NCBI GenBank assembly: GCA_949152475.1 | Contig: OX424563.1 | Coordinates: 4,437,001-4,501,000, forward strand | Source: Terebella lapidaria | Taxonomy: Eukaryota; Annelida; Polychaeta; Terebellida; Terebellidae | Direction of reading: 5' to 3' | Length of the DNA stretch: 64,000 bases | Part shown: positions 36,401-48,591 of the stretch, piece after piece | Numbering within the stretch: the stretch's first letter is position 1 | Layout: each line of letters opens with the position of its first letter | Made by a program: the position numbers and the translations under genes | The notes under the pieces: model-generated | Databases searched by the model: none | The model's input: only the letters and a program-made list of their open reading frames with translations | Told to the model about the DNA's origin: nothing

Positions 36401-39400
36401 GAACAGATATTGAGAAAATGGCCGCCAAATTCCAAAATCAGGTATTTTTTGTCAAAAACGGCCGCTATTTTGAAAAAAATGCGAAAATCGGAAAACTAAA
36501 AAAAAATCTTTCCTGGAAATATTTTTAGGTATTTTTTTTGCAAAATTTCAGAAAAATTCGACCGTAAACTTTAAAGATAAAAAAATGAACGACGGACGAC
36601 GGACGGACGACGGACGCAATGCCACGGCAATAGGTTATCGGACCAAAGGTCCGGTAACCTAAAAATACAGCTACACAAGATGCAACGTTATATTGAGACG
36701 TCGAAATTACCCTAGCCCCCGGCCTGGTACACAGTCCTCCCAGGATCCCGACGCCCATAAGAGGACCACTCAACACGCTCATCACACTGTACGCCAGCTG
36801 TGACAGGATACAATACACGTACAGACGTTTGTAATAGATACGTGTATGTATCGAAAATATTGTATAAGTAGGAAGGACCTATCATGTCAAATAACAGCTT
36901 GATAATTATGCCAAGCATTAAGTTCTACCACTATTCATGAATAATTAGTGTTCAATCACAACTCAACTTTCTCACTGAGAATGGGAATAATCCACATGTG
37001 AGCAATGCTTTCAAACATCAAAACGGACCTGTATGAGAGTTCCACCCATCTGCATCAGGAGAAAAGCTGCCCCGATACTCAACAAGCCGACAACCAGTGC
37101 TGAAACATATGACAGAATATATTCATATATTTGTCGGTGTCGCTTGGTTTCTTGATACCATTTACTTTACGACATCATATGTGTAGTATAGAATACAATA
37201 GGTATATCTCCCATTTTCACAACTATTACAACACCATCAGTGTGGGATGTTGACACTCGAGCTAGTGTGCGTACTCGAGAGTTTGTTGACGCTGGTCTGA
37301 GTACCGACAGGGAGGTGTGACAGTCTATACTGCAGCACGTCACCCCACAGCACAGCCGCCATCGCGTTATAGTTGGATGATATCGAACTGTCAACGGTAC
37401 ATCACATCAAATAGTATCAGGTCTCTTAGAGTTTTACGAAGTTTACAGTGTGTGTCATCGGTGTTTATATGACTGCAAAGTTTTTCAGTATAGTTTTCCA
37501 ATGATTCAACGACACATTTGGTATCTATAGCGCGAGAATGAGTCGCCAATTATAGGACAAATTGCGTCATTGAATGAGAAGCAGACGAAGTATTACAAGA
37601 ACCTGCAGGATATTTCAACAGTGGCAGCAGGTTATACCTGAGTGTGGCGCTGAAGATAGCTGCAATGAACAGACCAGGCAGACACGGAACATCGAGCACA
37701 TCCATCACAAAATACGGCAGTATCTGCACGAAACAAACATGTATCTTGGCGTAGTCTACGATCTGTGTGGCCAGTTCTGTAATAATGAATTATGTGTGAT
37801 TTTTGCTAGAACAAAAGAGAGAGAACAATTCCGGATTAGCTTCAACACATTTTCTTATTCCGGAATATATCCGCTTGCCACACCATAAATTTATTCTCTT
37901 CACCATACATCACTTGCGTTCATGCTTAGCTAACATGTTTAACCGTAAGTAGATAAATTAAAATAAAAAGAATGGATAAACTACAATTTATCCATCAAGT
38001 GGTATGGCGTATAAAACAACATACCTGGGTGGGCTTTAGTTGCCCGGATGACAACGGGTCACACCCTTTCTTGGCGTAGAAAGCGAAAGCAATCACTCCA
38101 CAGATACAGGTAAGGAAACCGAAAGTGAAAAACCCGGGAATCATCAGCAAGGCTGATCTGACGGGGACATCAGTGAAATATAAGTGTGAGTAGTGAAGTA
38201 GCTGCGTAGATTTGTCAAGGTCAGGAGTCTAGTGAAGTTGGCCAATATCAGAATAGACGTTAAACATGATGACCATCTGAGTTGGATCAAAGTTGGGAGG
38301 GGTCATCGAGTTCTAGATAGTATCTCAATATGAATGCACCAACTTCTTGGCCTGTCCCACGGAAGACAAGGCGTTGTATCGCTGCAGGCTGGCTTGTGCC
38401 GATAACATAGATGCCCACAAAACAATATCCGCCACAGCCACAGACCAAAACGTCAGCCTCACCGTCGGATCGAAACTGAAACTGTACACCGCGGCAAAGA
38501 ACCAGTATTGATCTTGAACGTCTCATAGCATTTTCAAATCAATTATATACTATATTGTGTTTATGATTCACATTCCAATCTATAATATTTTATCATATAA
38601 TATTTCGTATATTGAGACATATCCTCATGTCAAATCAGACCCGACATACTCGAAGAATTTGATTCTGCCCCACTCTTGGTTCAACTCCCAGACTTTCTGG
38701 ACACCTCCTGCATCAAATGTTCCCTGTGAAGAGAGGGCATTGTTATAGTAAAGAGTGAACAAATATATAAACATTCCATGTCAAATAGCTTTTGTTGTGG
38801 ACGTGGGGCGTTTATATTTTTGTTCAGTATATTGAACTAACTTGAGTGCAAATTTACATATGACACATTTTCTGAATATTGCGTACTACGTCGATACACT
38901 ACATATCCAACATATTTTCATAAGTTTGTCATACATGGGATGGAGTGGTTGAACTTGTCACATGTAGTAGATGTCGCAATGAATGAGAAGTGAGTACAGA
39001 CAGGAATTGATTTGATGGGGGAAAAAACAATAGACAAAGGGAGGAGAAACTCTTCTATATGTTCATGGAAAAACTCCACCTTGATGACGACAGCTAGGAG
39101 CCCTGCCAGAATGACGACAGCTTGGAAGACATCAGTCCACACCACGGCCTTAAGTCCGCCCTGTGTGATAGGACAGTCAAGCATTAGAGGACAGGCAGGC
39201 AAATATAGAGATCATACTCTCAATTCTCTAGTGACTACCGAAGTGATTCCGCTGGCTATGCCATCGATACTAACCAGAGCAGTGTAGACACAGGCTGTGG
39301 TCCCACAGATAGTGATAGAAGCCCACACGGGAAAACCCGACACTATGAGGGAAGGGGGGGGGGGGTCAGGTAGGATTATAGCACATTCATTGAATATTCA

Positions 39401-40439
39401 TATTGGTGGTACAGAAAACTATGATTGATGAATACACACGGAGTAGTGGAAAGAATGTATCATTTTGACATGTCATCATATGCTTTTGAACATAATAATT
39501 TTGTGAACAATGAGGTTATAATTACCCGCCTGGAAAGCCACACAGGGTGCAAATATAAGTATACCATTCAGAACGACCTGTTGAAGTATAATATTTATGA
39601 TTCCATACATTTTTATATCCAAATACATCGTCGGTGGGACATATACGAAGGAATGAGCCATTATTATGGTATTACAAATATAAAGGATGAATAGTGTCCA
39701 CTGTACCAGCATAAGTAGGGATATCCCGGCACAGGTCAGCTCCAGATATCGCTCCCCAAACCGCATCCGGTAGTACTATAGCAACAAAAACGTGTGAAAT
39801 ACTCGCACAAGCTTCTGCATTGTGGGGGATATTTTGGTGACTTGTCGAATATTTTAACTTGATTTTCACAAGATGAATAAATTTGGCTGTTTCCTGTTTA
39901 ATGAAAATCTACACTGTCCAAAGTTTGGTCTCATGTTCAAGTATTATGAAACCATCCTTTCGTTGTGAAAGCCAATTAGGTAAAATTATTGTATGACAAT
40001 GAAGTTTTCAGGACTGACCTCGTAGACGCTTGTGATCCGGAGTGGATGATAGAGAGGTACAAACAGATATGTCCCGCCCACGATACCGGGCACCAAGGCA
40101 ACCAGAAACATCATGTACTGTGTGCCATAGACGTACACCTCGGCGCAGTTACCCAGCACACCTGTTGCAATGACGACATGGGTTAAGGTCGTGACATTTG
40201 GATAAACATCTTGATTTTCGATTCACAAAAATTTACTGTTAAACATTAAAAACCTCCCAGTGTCAAAACTGAGAGACTGAGTCCTGCAATTTTACAATTT
40301 TTTCACATTATTGGAGACTAGAATGATAATGACTTTGAAACCACTTTTCTGGATTCTAAATACATGTAAATATCCCAAAATACTAAATAACAATGCTACA
40401 TTAATCACGACTGTCACAAGAAGCCAGTGTTTCATCTTG

Positions 40440-40494
<55 letters not shown>

Positions 40495-40839
40495 CGAATT
40501 GTAACTCACATATACGAGTAATACAACCAAACATGTAGACAAAATGGAAACAATTCGTGGACTGCACTAAAGAAAAAAGTTTCTGTACAAAAGTGGGGCC
40601 CACAGATCGAAATAATTTTGCTATAGACACACGGAGGACTTACCGATGGTTGAGAGAAAGGTGACGAGGAGGCTGACGGTGACGGGTAGGAGTCCCAGCC
40701 GGCCGCTCCCGCTCAGGTACTCGCTGTTTGAGGCCTGACTCCGGCCACGGACGGCGTGATACAGCCCGATAGCGAGCGACACCGCCAGCGTGACCGCGAA
40801 CACGGCGTAGTCAGCCGCTCCAAAACCGCGCCGCTCCAT
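33459..40839 (-). CDS. SLC5-family transporter 2, SMCT-like (complete, 18 exons)
   Basis: Paralog of the gene at 21551-28976, convergent with it; by family a sodium-coupled monocarboxylate symporter of the cell membrane. Exons, 5' to 3': 40644-40839, 40019-40161, 39707-39775, 39526-39577, 39275-39342, 39080-39160, 38650-38723, 38344-38481, 38025-38157, 37638-37723, 37275-37387, 37030-37097, 36711-36797, 34919-35081, 34576-34678, 34348-34445, 33778-33893, 33459-33506. Phases all fit; 611 aa. Blocks: DYAVFAVTLAVSLAIGLYHA, GGLKAVVWTDVFQAV (SLC5 signature), KKGCDPLSSGQ, ILPYFVMDVLDVP, LFIAAIFSATLSSISS (TM8), FYSISYFYYH. The C-terminus TLTVL fits a class I PDZ ligand, as in vertebrate SMCT1. The loop before the last membrane segment is split into two exons here (donor at 34918 inferred from phase) but is one exon in gene 1. 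The start at 40839 gives the same short N-terminus as gene 1. Confidence 0.93.
35131..36661 (-). mobile_element. ACCGGACCTTTGGTCC-family element, copy X3, in intron 13 of SLC5 gene 2
   Basis: Ends TAGCCCAAGGGCTAAG (35131) and TATCGGACCAAAGGTCCGGT (to 36661). The inside is about eight tandem units of 125-140 bp. Each has AGGTCAAAGGTCA or a near match, then TTCAAGGTCA and GCATATATCA. Perfect AGGTCAAAGGTCA occurs at 35213, 35722, 35856, 35990 and 36124. Non-coding. Confidence 0.75.
40441..40493. repeat. (TCAA)n microsatellite in intron 1 of SLC5 gene 2
   Basis: Perfect tetranucleotide run of about 13 copies. Confidence 0.95.
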
Positions 40840-41945
40840 CGGTTAAAACTCGGAATGTGCACGTGAAAATGAAATGTGTGTTGAAGACAAGATGACACTG
40901 ACCACTGGAGTGCGTGTGTATAATCAATCAACTGGTGTTTGTGGCCTAGGCCTCCTGGCCGATTCGTCCAGAAAATATGTATCCTGACTTCAGTCCCTTC
41001 CCCTGAGTCGGCCCTGTTATCCGAATCATGTACACACGCTGTCCAGTTGTTAAAATTAACTTTCAAATGGAGATTTCAACCATGCTCATTTTCCACGACA
41101 CATAGCCGCCAATATGGAATTCAGTCCCGACATATGATACATAGAATAAATAAATTCCCGCGTTAGTTCTAACAAATGCGTTCTAAATATAAAATATGTG
41201 TTCTCAATTTAACATCCCATCCATGTGACTTGGCGTGAGAGAGGAGTATTCCTCGCACGCAGTGACCTGCCCAGCCTGATTTTCATGTCAACTTTCCTAA
41301 TTACTGTACTTCTCGTCGTGAATAAGATTCATGTTCAGAATTTTACAAACAAACACACTGTGCCCTGAAATATGACATGTCATCCCCGTTACTGATGGGT
41401 GAAAAGACATGAAAGGAGTCCGACTTATTTAGGTTTTCAGCACACGAAAACGTCCAATACATGTATTTCTTCTTCGTTGACCTTAAAGCAATATTATTTT
41501 TCGAGTATAACCTCTGTTATATTACCAGTTATAATTGGTGCGTGCAGATGAGCTGGGTTTAGCCGTGTGCGACAAATGGTGTTAATTAACTGTTCTTCCT
41601 GAATTTTTTAACTTGTACCCAATAACACGTACCCATGGATATGCGTGTAAGAACAAGCTGATAACACATCAACGCAAATATGCTTTATTTGGGTTAAAGA
41701 TGTCTCATCTTACATCAACAAACTTTTATAAGAATACACAGAGCTCTATTTTACTCAATACAAGTGTTGTCCTAGAGATTTCCACATATTGAAATCTAGC
41801 CATGTTCCTCTTTTGGCATGGTGTGATTATATCGAATATATAACAATAACATTGTTATCCTCGTTGGTACATTCTGAATAATTACGCCATTAACATATGG
41901 CTTGGTCAGGTGTAGTTTAATTTATTTTTATTTTTATTTTTATTA

Positions 41946-42013
<68 letters not shown>

Positions 42014-42053
42014 GTTATTATTCACATACACGCTATTAGCACGCAAGTATAGC
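40840..42053. other. 5' flank of SLC5 gene 2
   Basis: No further exon seen. 41913-42012 is a long TTA/TTT-type microsatellite next to the large foldback element. No core promoter motif is clear. Confidence 0.5.
41913..42012. repeat. (TTA)n microsatellite
   Basis: About 100 bases of ATT/TTA triplets with a TTTTTA start; the asparagine-rich open frame through it is not a gene. Confidence 0.95.
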
Positions 42054-43431
42054 GTATAGTATGGTGGCTGATAGCGTCCATCTGACAATCTCGCTCCCTC
42101 GCGCCGAGAGAGCGAAGCGAGGTAGCGAAAGAGCGATACGAGCGCACGAGACAGCGATGCGAGGGAGCGAGAGAGCGATGCGAGGGGGCGAGAGAGCGAT
42201 ACGAGGATGCGAGGGAGCGATGCGAGGGAGCGAGTGAGCGATAAGATATTGACATAAATCCACCCCGCTTCCTCGCATCGTTCTCTCGCTCCCTCGCACT
42301 CTCGCTATCTCGCATCGCTCTCTCGCTCTATCGCATCGCTATCTCGCTATCTCGCATCGTCCTCTCGCTCCCTCGCTCTCTCGCAATCTCGTTCTCTCGC
42401 TACCTCGCATCGCTCTCTCGTTCCCTCGTTCTCTCGTTCTCTCGTCCTCTCGCAATCTCGTTCTCTCGCTACCTCGTTCTCTCGCTCTCTCGCTCCCTCG
42501 CTCTCTCGTTCTCTCGTTCTCTCGCTACCTCGCATCGCTCTCTCGCTTTCTCGCTCTCTCGTTCTCTTGCTCTCTCGTTCTCTCGCAATCTCGCTCTCTC
42601 GTTCTCTCACTCACTCGTTCCTTCGTTTCCTCGTTCTCTCGCTCATATGACAGGTCACAATAAATTAATCCGTTCTAACGATAAATTTCTCGTTATCACG
42701 GTTTTTTTTCTTTTGTTCAGATGCTATTTTTTTTATTCGTTACGACGATATTTTTCGCGCACACGAAAAATAATCACGTCCACTCTGCTGCATTAATATT
42801 TATACGTGTATACCTACCAGTGAATATGTTCAAATATTATTTATTGCATATGGTCAAATATGACCAGTTAATCCTTTACGACAAAACTTGAATATGTATC
42901 TCCCTGTACATATTCAAGCGCAAAACATATGACGTTCAATACCGAAATAACGATTTATATAGATTTATATAAATAACATGAATAAATGTTGTTGTTTTTT
43001 ACCATCTATTTACCTATATACCCCTTCCCTTCCCTTCGCACAACGCACACAATAATCGATGTCAACAAATTATATTTAAAATTATTTATTGAACGTTAAT
43101 CATACAACAATTTTGTGTCAATTGTGACAAAAACAAAGCTGTAATTGAAGTGAAAGAATATATCTCCGTTCAAATAACATTCTGACATCGGAACTTACAT
43201 GATATTTCTGTAACTACTGATATTTAATTAATATTCTCAATCTGAATAAAATATGTAAGATAAGATAAGATAAGATAAAATTTTATTTAACGTCGATATA
43301 AAAAGTTCAACAGTAACATTAGCCATATGGCTATTCACCGACAATGGGATAACAAGAATGGTTATATACAATGATATGAGAAAATATACAAATGAGATTA
43401 GGACATGCCATCAATATTATCAAATGTATGC

Positions 43432-46400
43432 TTACAAATCATTCAATTTACATAATATGCAATAAGAACAGGTACATTTTATGGGCTGCCAGGCATTGAG
43501 TTTACTTTTAAATATCTGGATTGACCCTGATAGCTTTAATTCATTACTTAATGAGTTCCAAAGTTTACTCCCCTGATAGACAATACTGTTATACCCATAT
43601 TTCACACTATTGAATTTCCTGAGATTAAGTTGCAAAGCATTGCGTGTTTTATGATTACTATTATACAAAGTAAAGAGTTCCTGGATATACATAGGTGAGA
43701 ACTTATTGATTGCTTTGTATATTTCAAGTAAAATACATCAAAGTCGATTGACATAAAGTAATGGTTGGTGAGCCTTTACCCTCAAACATTCATACGTAGG
43801 AAAATGGTCATTAAAAACATATCTTAGTGCTTGTTTTTGGATCCTTTCTACCTTCAATGTATTTCCCTTCCCACAACAATGCCATACAATTGCACAATAT
43901 TGAAAATGCGAGACTATAAAAGAGTGAAACAGAATAAGTTTGCTTTTTTCACACAAGCTCCATGATAATCGCCTGAGAACATTAAGTTTTCTTCCAGCTT
44001 TCTGACAGATTTCATGCAAATGATATTCAAAAGTTAACTTTTCATCAAGTACAACACCCAATAGTTTCACTTTTGTTACAATTTCAATAATAGTATTGTC
44101 AATAACTATATGATCCTGTGGATTTACAAATCCTTTACCAAATATAATATATTGAAATTTTGAGGTATTTACCTTCATATTGTTATAAGAAAACCATGCC
44201 ATCATTCTTTCAAGTACACTCATGAGATTTGTTTTCACCATGTCAACATTTTCTCCATAACAACAGACTGTACTATCATCAGCATAATTGAAAATATCAC
44301 ATAGATTGCTAATATACAACACCAAATCAATTGAATGAACATTATAGCAAAAAGGACCTAAAATAGAACCCTGTGGAGCACCAATATTAAGTGGTAACCA
44401 TGTACTATGGAAAGGATACAGTTTGACTCTATGTAACCTGTTACGGAAATATCTTAACATTAGTTTACAAGAGTTGTTATCAACAACATATGCATGCATC
44501 TTAGCAATAAGTAATTCATGGGGCAATCGATCGAATGCTTTGGACAGATCAGTAAGTATAGCACCAGCATATTGATTTTTGTCCAACTGACATTTTACTG
44601 CTTCTATAAATCTCAACAAAACGCTCTGACAACTGTAGCCTTTACGGAATCCAGATAAATGTTCAGAGAAATAATTATCAAAATATTCAGAAATTTGATC
44701 AAACATAATTTTTTCGAAGAGCTTTGAAATGCTACTGAGAATGCTGACTGGCCTATAATTTTCTTTTAACAATGCATCGCTTTTTTTAAAAACTGGCATA
44801 ATTTCTGCATTCTTCAGATAAGAGGGAAATGTACAAGTATCAATACACTTATTTAACAAAAACATGTATGGGTAACAAAGAACATCAGCACCTATCTTCA
44901 AAAGTTTTGGAGGTATCATATCATACCCGGTAGCTTTTGCCGGGTTCAATTTGTGCAATTGTTTACGCATGCTCTCAACCGAAATCCTCTTAAAACCGAA
45001 CTGTTCATTGTCATTTTTATACGACAAAATATGCTTGATACTATCATGAGACTCATATTGTTTCACAATATTTTGTATGACAAATGGGTCATCATCAATA
45101 TAATTATCGCTTCTGTCCGACATTGTGTCATCACTTGCGACCGTGTTATAATAATTGTTTAGAAGTTCACAAACAGAAGCACCATCATTTTGTATCGTTC
45201 CATTTTCAGATAAAATTATGGAGGTTTGATCACCTTTGTATTTGTCTGAAATCAAAGGTTTGATTGTTTTCCAAAAGGTTTTCCCATCCTGTTCAATTTT
45301 GCAATTTTTCAGTAAATAGTTGGACATACTTTTCTTGCGAAGCCTTACAACAAAATTCCTCTGCTTTCTATACAAATCCCAATACTGAGTACTTCTATAT
45401 TTATCAAATTTCCGTTTCAGCATATTCTTGTAATTGATAGCTTTTCGTAATTTGTCATTCATATATGGAACCTGTGCATTTCGCACAGTCTTTTTCTTCA
45501 GTGGGGCATGTTCATCGATAATAGTCCTCACTAAAGAATTACAAAACCAGTAAGCATCGTCAACATCATCAAATATTTCAGCAACATGATAAGGTGCTGC
45601 ATCCAAATCATTACAATATTGGTGCTCATCAATTTTTTTGTAACTACGATATGTGATCACTTTGGGTTTTCGGTTGGGAACATGCAGTTTAGTGGCAAAA
45701 GCCACCAGGTGATGGAAATCACTCAAGCCTGAGTCTAAAACAGTAACACCCTGTAAACGCTTATAACTATTGCTCAAAACAACATCAATCGTGGAAGGAT
45801 TAGCACTTTTAAAGCATGTGGGAACTTTTACAATATTTTTGACACCAAAAACATCACAAAAATTTGTTAAACTATGCTCTTTCGTAGAAAAATTAATATT
45901 TAAATCACCTACAAGAACAATATTTTTGAAATCATTGCTTGCAGTCGCAAAATGTTTTTCAACAATATTTATAAAATGTTCCAGTTGTGCCTTCGGTTGC
46001 CTATAAACACTTGAGAATAACCATTTTTCCTGATTGATAATAACTTCAAAACACATCATCTCTATTCTCCCATGAGCACATTCATTATATTCAAGGTCGG
46101 ATCAAGGTCGGATTGTGTACAATATCATTTCTGATACAGGCCATTATTCCACCCATATTGGATTTGACATCACATCGATAAACTTTGAAACCATCAATAT
46201 TAAATTGTCCACTAGGAAAAGTATCATCTAACTTGGTTTCTTGGATGAATAGTATGTCAATCAGACCATTAAGCAAAATATTTCTAAGCGGATCAAACTT
46301 GTGCCTAACACTATTTATATTGATGTGAGCAATTTTTAAACATTTTTGAAATTGCTTATAAAATGAAACAAGTTCATTCATTTCTTGAACATCCTCATCT

Positions 46401-46738
46401 ACACTACTCAAATGGCATGCATCGTGTTCATTATCAGATACATTGACTTCAATATTACCAGACTTATCAATATCATGCATACTATGATTGTTAGATGTAA
46501 ATGTAATGTAACTATTCTCTTCAGGACAAGAATTGATATTTGCCTCATTACTCATATTGACATCAACCATTTCGACTGCAACATTGTTATAATCACTATT
46601 ACTCATATTATCACTTTCCTCACAGTATAATGCAGCAAAGCGATTAAAAATATGTACATCATCTGGATAAAAAGTTTGCAAGAAACATGAGTCTATGTTA
46701 GAGTTTAAATTAGAACCGGCAATACCTTTGCCTACCAC
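43432..46738 (-). pseudogene. LINE ORF2: AP-type endonuclease and reverse transcriptase
   Basis: 46091-46738 holds the endonuclease N-part (LKIAHININSVRHKFDPLR, then FIQETKLDD with the catalytic Glu). The frame then shifts near 46075 at a small local duplication of AAGGTCGGAT. The 773-residue frame 43738-46059 continues the endonuclease (LVGDLNINF; DSGLSDFHHLVAF) and the RT: YRPVSILSSISKLFEKIM, LTDLSKAFDRLPHELL, GAPQGSILGPF, and the catalytic NYADDSTVCC near residue 595. Another shift near 43735 leads to the C-terminal block at 43432-43692 (SIVYQGSKLWNSLSNELK), typical of the end of CR1/L2 proteins. Two frameshifts make it inactive but it is otherwise well kept, so it is probably young. Confidence 0.88.
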
Positions 46739-46744
46739 CTAATG

Positions 46745-47220
46745 CGAATGAAACATATGACAGTATTTTGACTAATGTCCATACTGATGACAAGAGTCAC
46801 ACAACACTTTCTTTCCGTGTCCGCACTGCTCCTTGGTGTGACCGGGCTCGGCGCAGTACCAGCAGCGGATCTGATTGCCACGTCTCGTGTTGTGGGGACT
46901 GCTGGGTGCCTGTCTCGGGTGCTGCGCTGTGTAACGGGGCATGTCGTCACGAGTACCTCTGTGTGGAGCGCGGTCAGAGCGGTAGCGAGGCATGTGCTGG
47001 TGAGGACGAACTGTGTGTGTTTGTCCATACCATGGAGAAGTGCGTGGAGAGGTGCGTGCGGCAGGGTTGGACCTTGGCTTCAGGGAGAGGTTCTTCATCA
47101 GCTTGGAGGTGCCGTGGGATGAGAGGTGAACGCCATCATGTACGAAAGAACCTAGGTCAATGTCACCGTTCCTCAGCAGAAAGATGTCGTCATGGTTCAC
47201 AAACTTAGCCCCGTGATCTG
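46745..47220 (-). pseudogene. LINE ORF1 C-terminal part with SGNH-like end and zinc knuckles
   Basis: The minus-strand frame reads DHGAKFVNHDDIFLLRNGD, then FVHDGVHLSSHGTSKLMKNL. That resembles the last block (D-x-x-H) of SGNH/GDSL esterase domains known in CR1/L2-group ORF1 proteins. A basic, proline-rich stretch follows, then a zinc knuckle CWYCAEPGHTKEQC (C-x2-C-x4-H-x4-C) and a second CDSCHQYGH motif. The N-terminal portion is lost to 5' truncation. Linkage to the ORF2 just downstream supports the assignment; the esterase assignment rests on one motif. Confidence 0.65.
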
Positions 47221-48490
47221 TACAGACTCGGATACAGATGTGAGGATTTTATGGTTAATTCCTATGTATTAATATTATAAATTCGTCGGATTACATGTGT
47301 ATTTTACAGGCCCTATATATCATATTTGTACATGGTTCAAGCATTTAGATTTCGCTAACGGCATGTACAACACATACATATAATCTGCACATGCTCCGAT
47401 CCTACAGCCCAGAAGATTGCGTAAGAGAGCCTGGTGATTGGATAAGCCTCGCTACCACGTGACAGTGATATAACCAATGAGGTGACTTGCAGCGGATGAA
47501 GGTGTAGACTGGGTGGAGGGGGTGAGGGTAAGGCGGCTAGGTGGGAGGTGGTGGTTCACGGATGAGCATACAATACACGTACTTCAAATAACACGATATT
47601 TATCACCGTTTATCGTGATAGCACGATATGGAATTGTAATTTTCGAAACAATATAGGACTCATATTGCATAATTTTACAACTTAATCGCCTATGCATACA
47701 GTGGTTTTCAAAGAATACACTGTTAAGTAGAAACTATGATGTAAATTTCAGATCAATATAATCTATTTTATATGTCCTATTTTTAGATGTCCTACAAGGA
47801 AACTGGTATGACAGGGGCGTGTCCAGGGAAGGGTGGGTACAGTCCGTACGTGCTCCTTCCCTTCCATTATTTCTGTACACGCCCATGAGCATTGTAATAG
47901 CACTGACTATGTCGAAACCTTTATATCATTAAAATATACATATAAAAGTTAGCTTCGTAGATGAATGTACATGTACATACATGGTCGTATGTATGGTTAT
48001 ATTAGAACAAAAAAAAAATCATCGTGCGAGTTATCAAAAGTGCGTTTTATTTGTATGCTGAAATCTTTAGTTAGTTTCTAATACTGCATACCTGGTACAT
48101 GAAAATTAGTTTCTGCATACGAGACAGCGAGAGAACGAGGGAGCGAGAGAGCGAGAGAGCGAGAGAACGAGGGAGCGAGAGAGCGAGAGAGCGATGCGAG
48201 GAAGCGAGGTTGATCAATGTGAATTTCGTATCGCTCACTCGTTCTCTCGCATCACTTCCTCGTTCCCTCGCATCGCTCTCTTGTGCACTCGCATCGCTCT
48301 CTCGCTACCTCGCATCGCTCTCTCGTTCCCTCGCATCGCTCTCTTGTGCACTCGCATCGCTCTTTCGCTGCCTCGCTTCGCTCTCTCGCCGCGAGGGAGT
48401 GAGATTGACGAATGGACCTTATCAGCCACCATAGTATAGAGATATTGAATTACACGAAAGATTATTAAAACCCGATTTAGTTACTAAAAG

Positions 48491-48585
48491 CTGACTCCGG
48501 CCACGGACGGCGTGATACAGCCCGATAGCGAGCGACACCGCCAGCGTGACCGCGAACACGGCGTAGTCAGCCGCTCCAAAACCGC
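48491..48585 (-). pseudogene. 95-bp copy of SLC5 gene 2 exon 1
   Basis: Identical over 95 bases to 40735-40829 and in the same orientation. It encodes the residues around DYAVFAVTLAVSLAIGLYHA but lacks the true start and the end of the exon with its donor. A new upstream ATG gives MCGFGAADYAV and a short frame that soon ends. It lies 51 bp beyond the FB-G target duplication. Nothing else of gene 2 is found next to it. Confidence 0.93.
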
Positions 48586-48591
48586 ACATTT

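Larger units (their letters stand above)
43250..47250 (-). mobile_element. CR1/L2-like LINE, 5'-truncated, inside FB-G
   Basis: Minus-strand non-LTR element: ORF1 remnant (46745-47220), ORF2 with endonuclease and reverse transcriptase (43432-46738), then a 3' tail of TTATC repeats at 43257-43280. Microsatellite-like 3' ends are typical of CR1-group LINEs. The 5' limit near 47220-47250 is where coding similarity ends. A target duplication could not be fixed. Confidence 0.85.
42060..48433. mobile_element. large foldback element with GCGAGAGAGCGATGCGAG arrays (FB-G)
   Basis: Left end TATGGTGGCTGATA and right end TATCAGCCACCATA are exact inverses. The match continues through GTCCAT and CAATCTC into inverted GAGCGAG-type arrays (left to about 42650, right from about 48118). 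A 6-bp direct repeat, GTATAG, flanks it at 42054-42059 and 48434-48439. The terminus is clearly related to FB-A (TACGGCGGCTCATA, then CCATCTGA), which also has a 6-bp duplication. A LINE (43250-47250) sits inside, so the element without it is about 2.4 kb. No transposase of its own is seen. Confidence 0.8.

Noticed and set aside
42347-42610. RERESERARERE-type ORF
   Set aside because: Low-complexity translation of the GAGCGAGA array in FB-G.
46768-47208. Cys-rich plus-strand ORFs
   Set aside because: Antisense to the zinc-knuckle part of the LINE ORF1.
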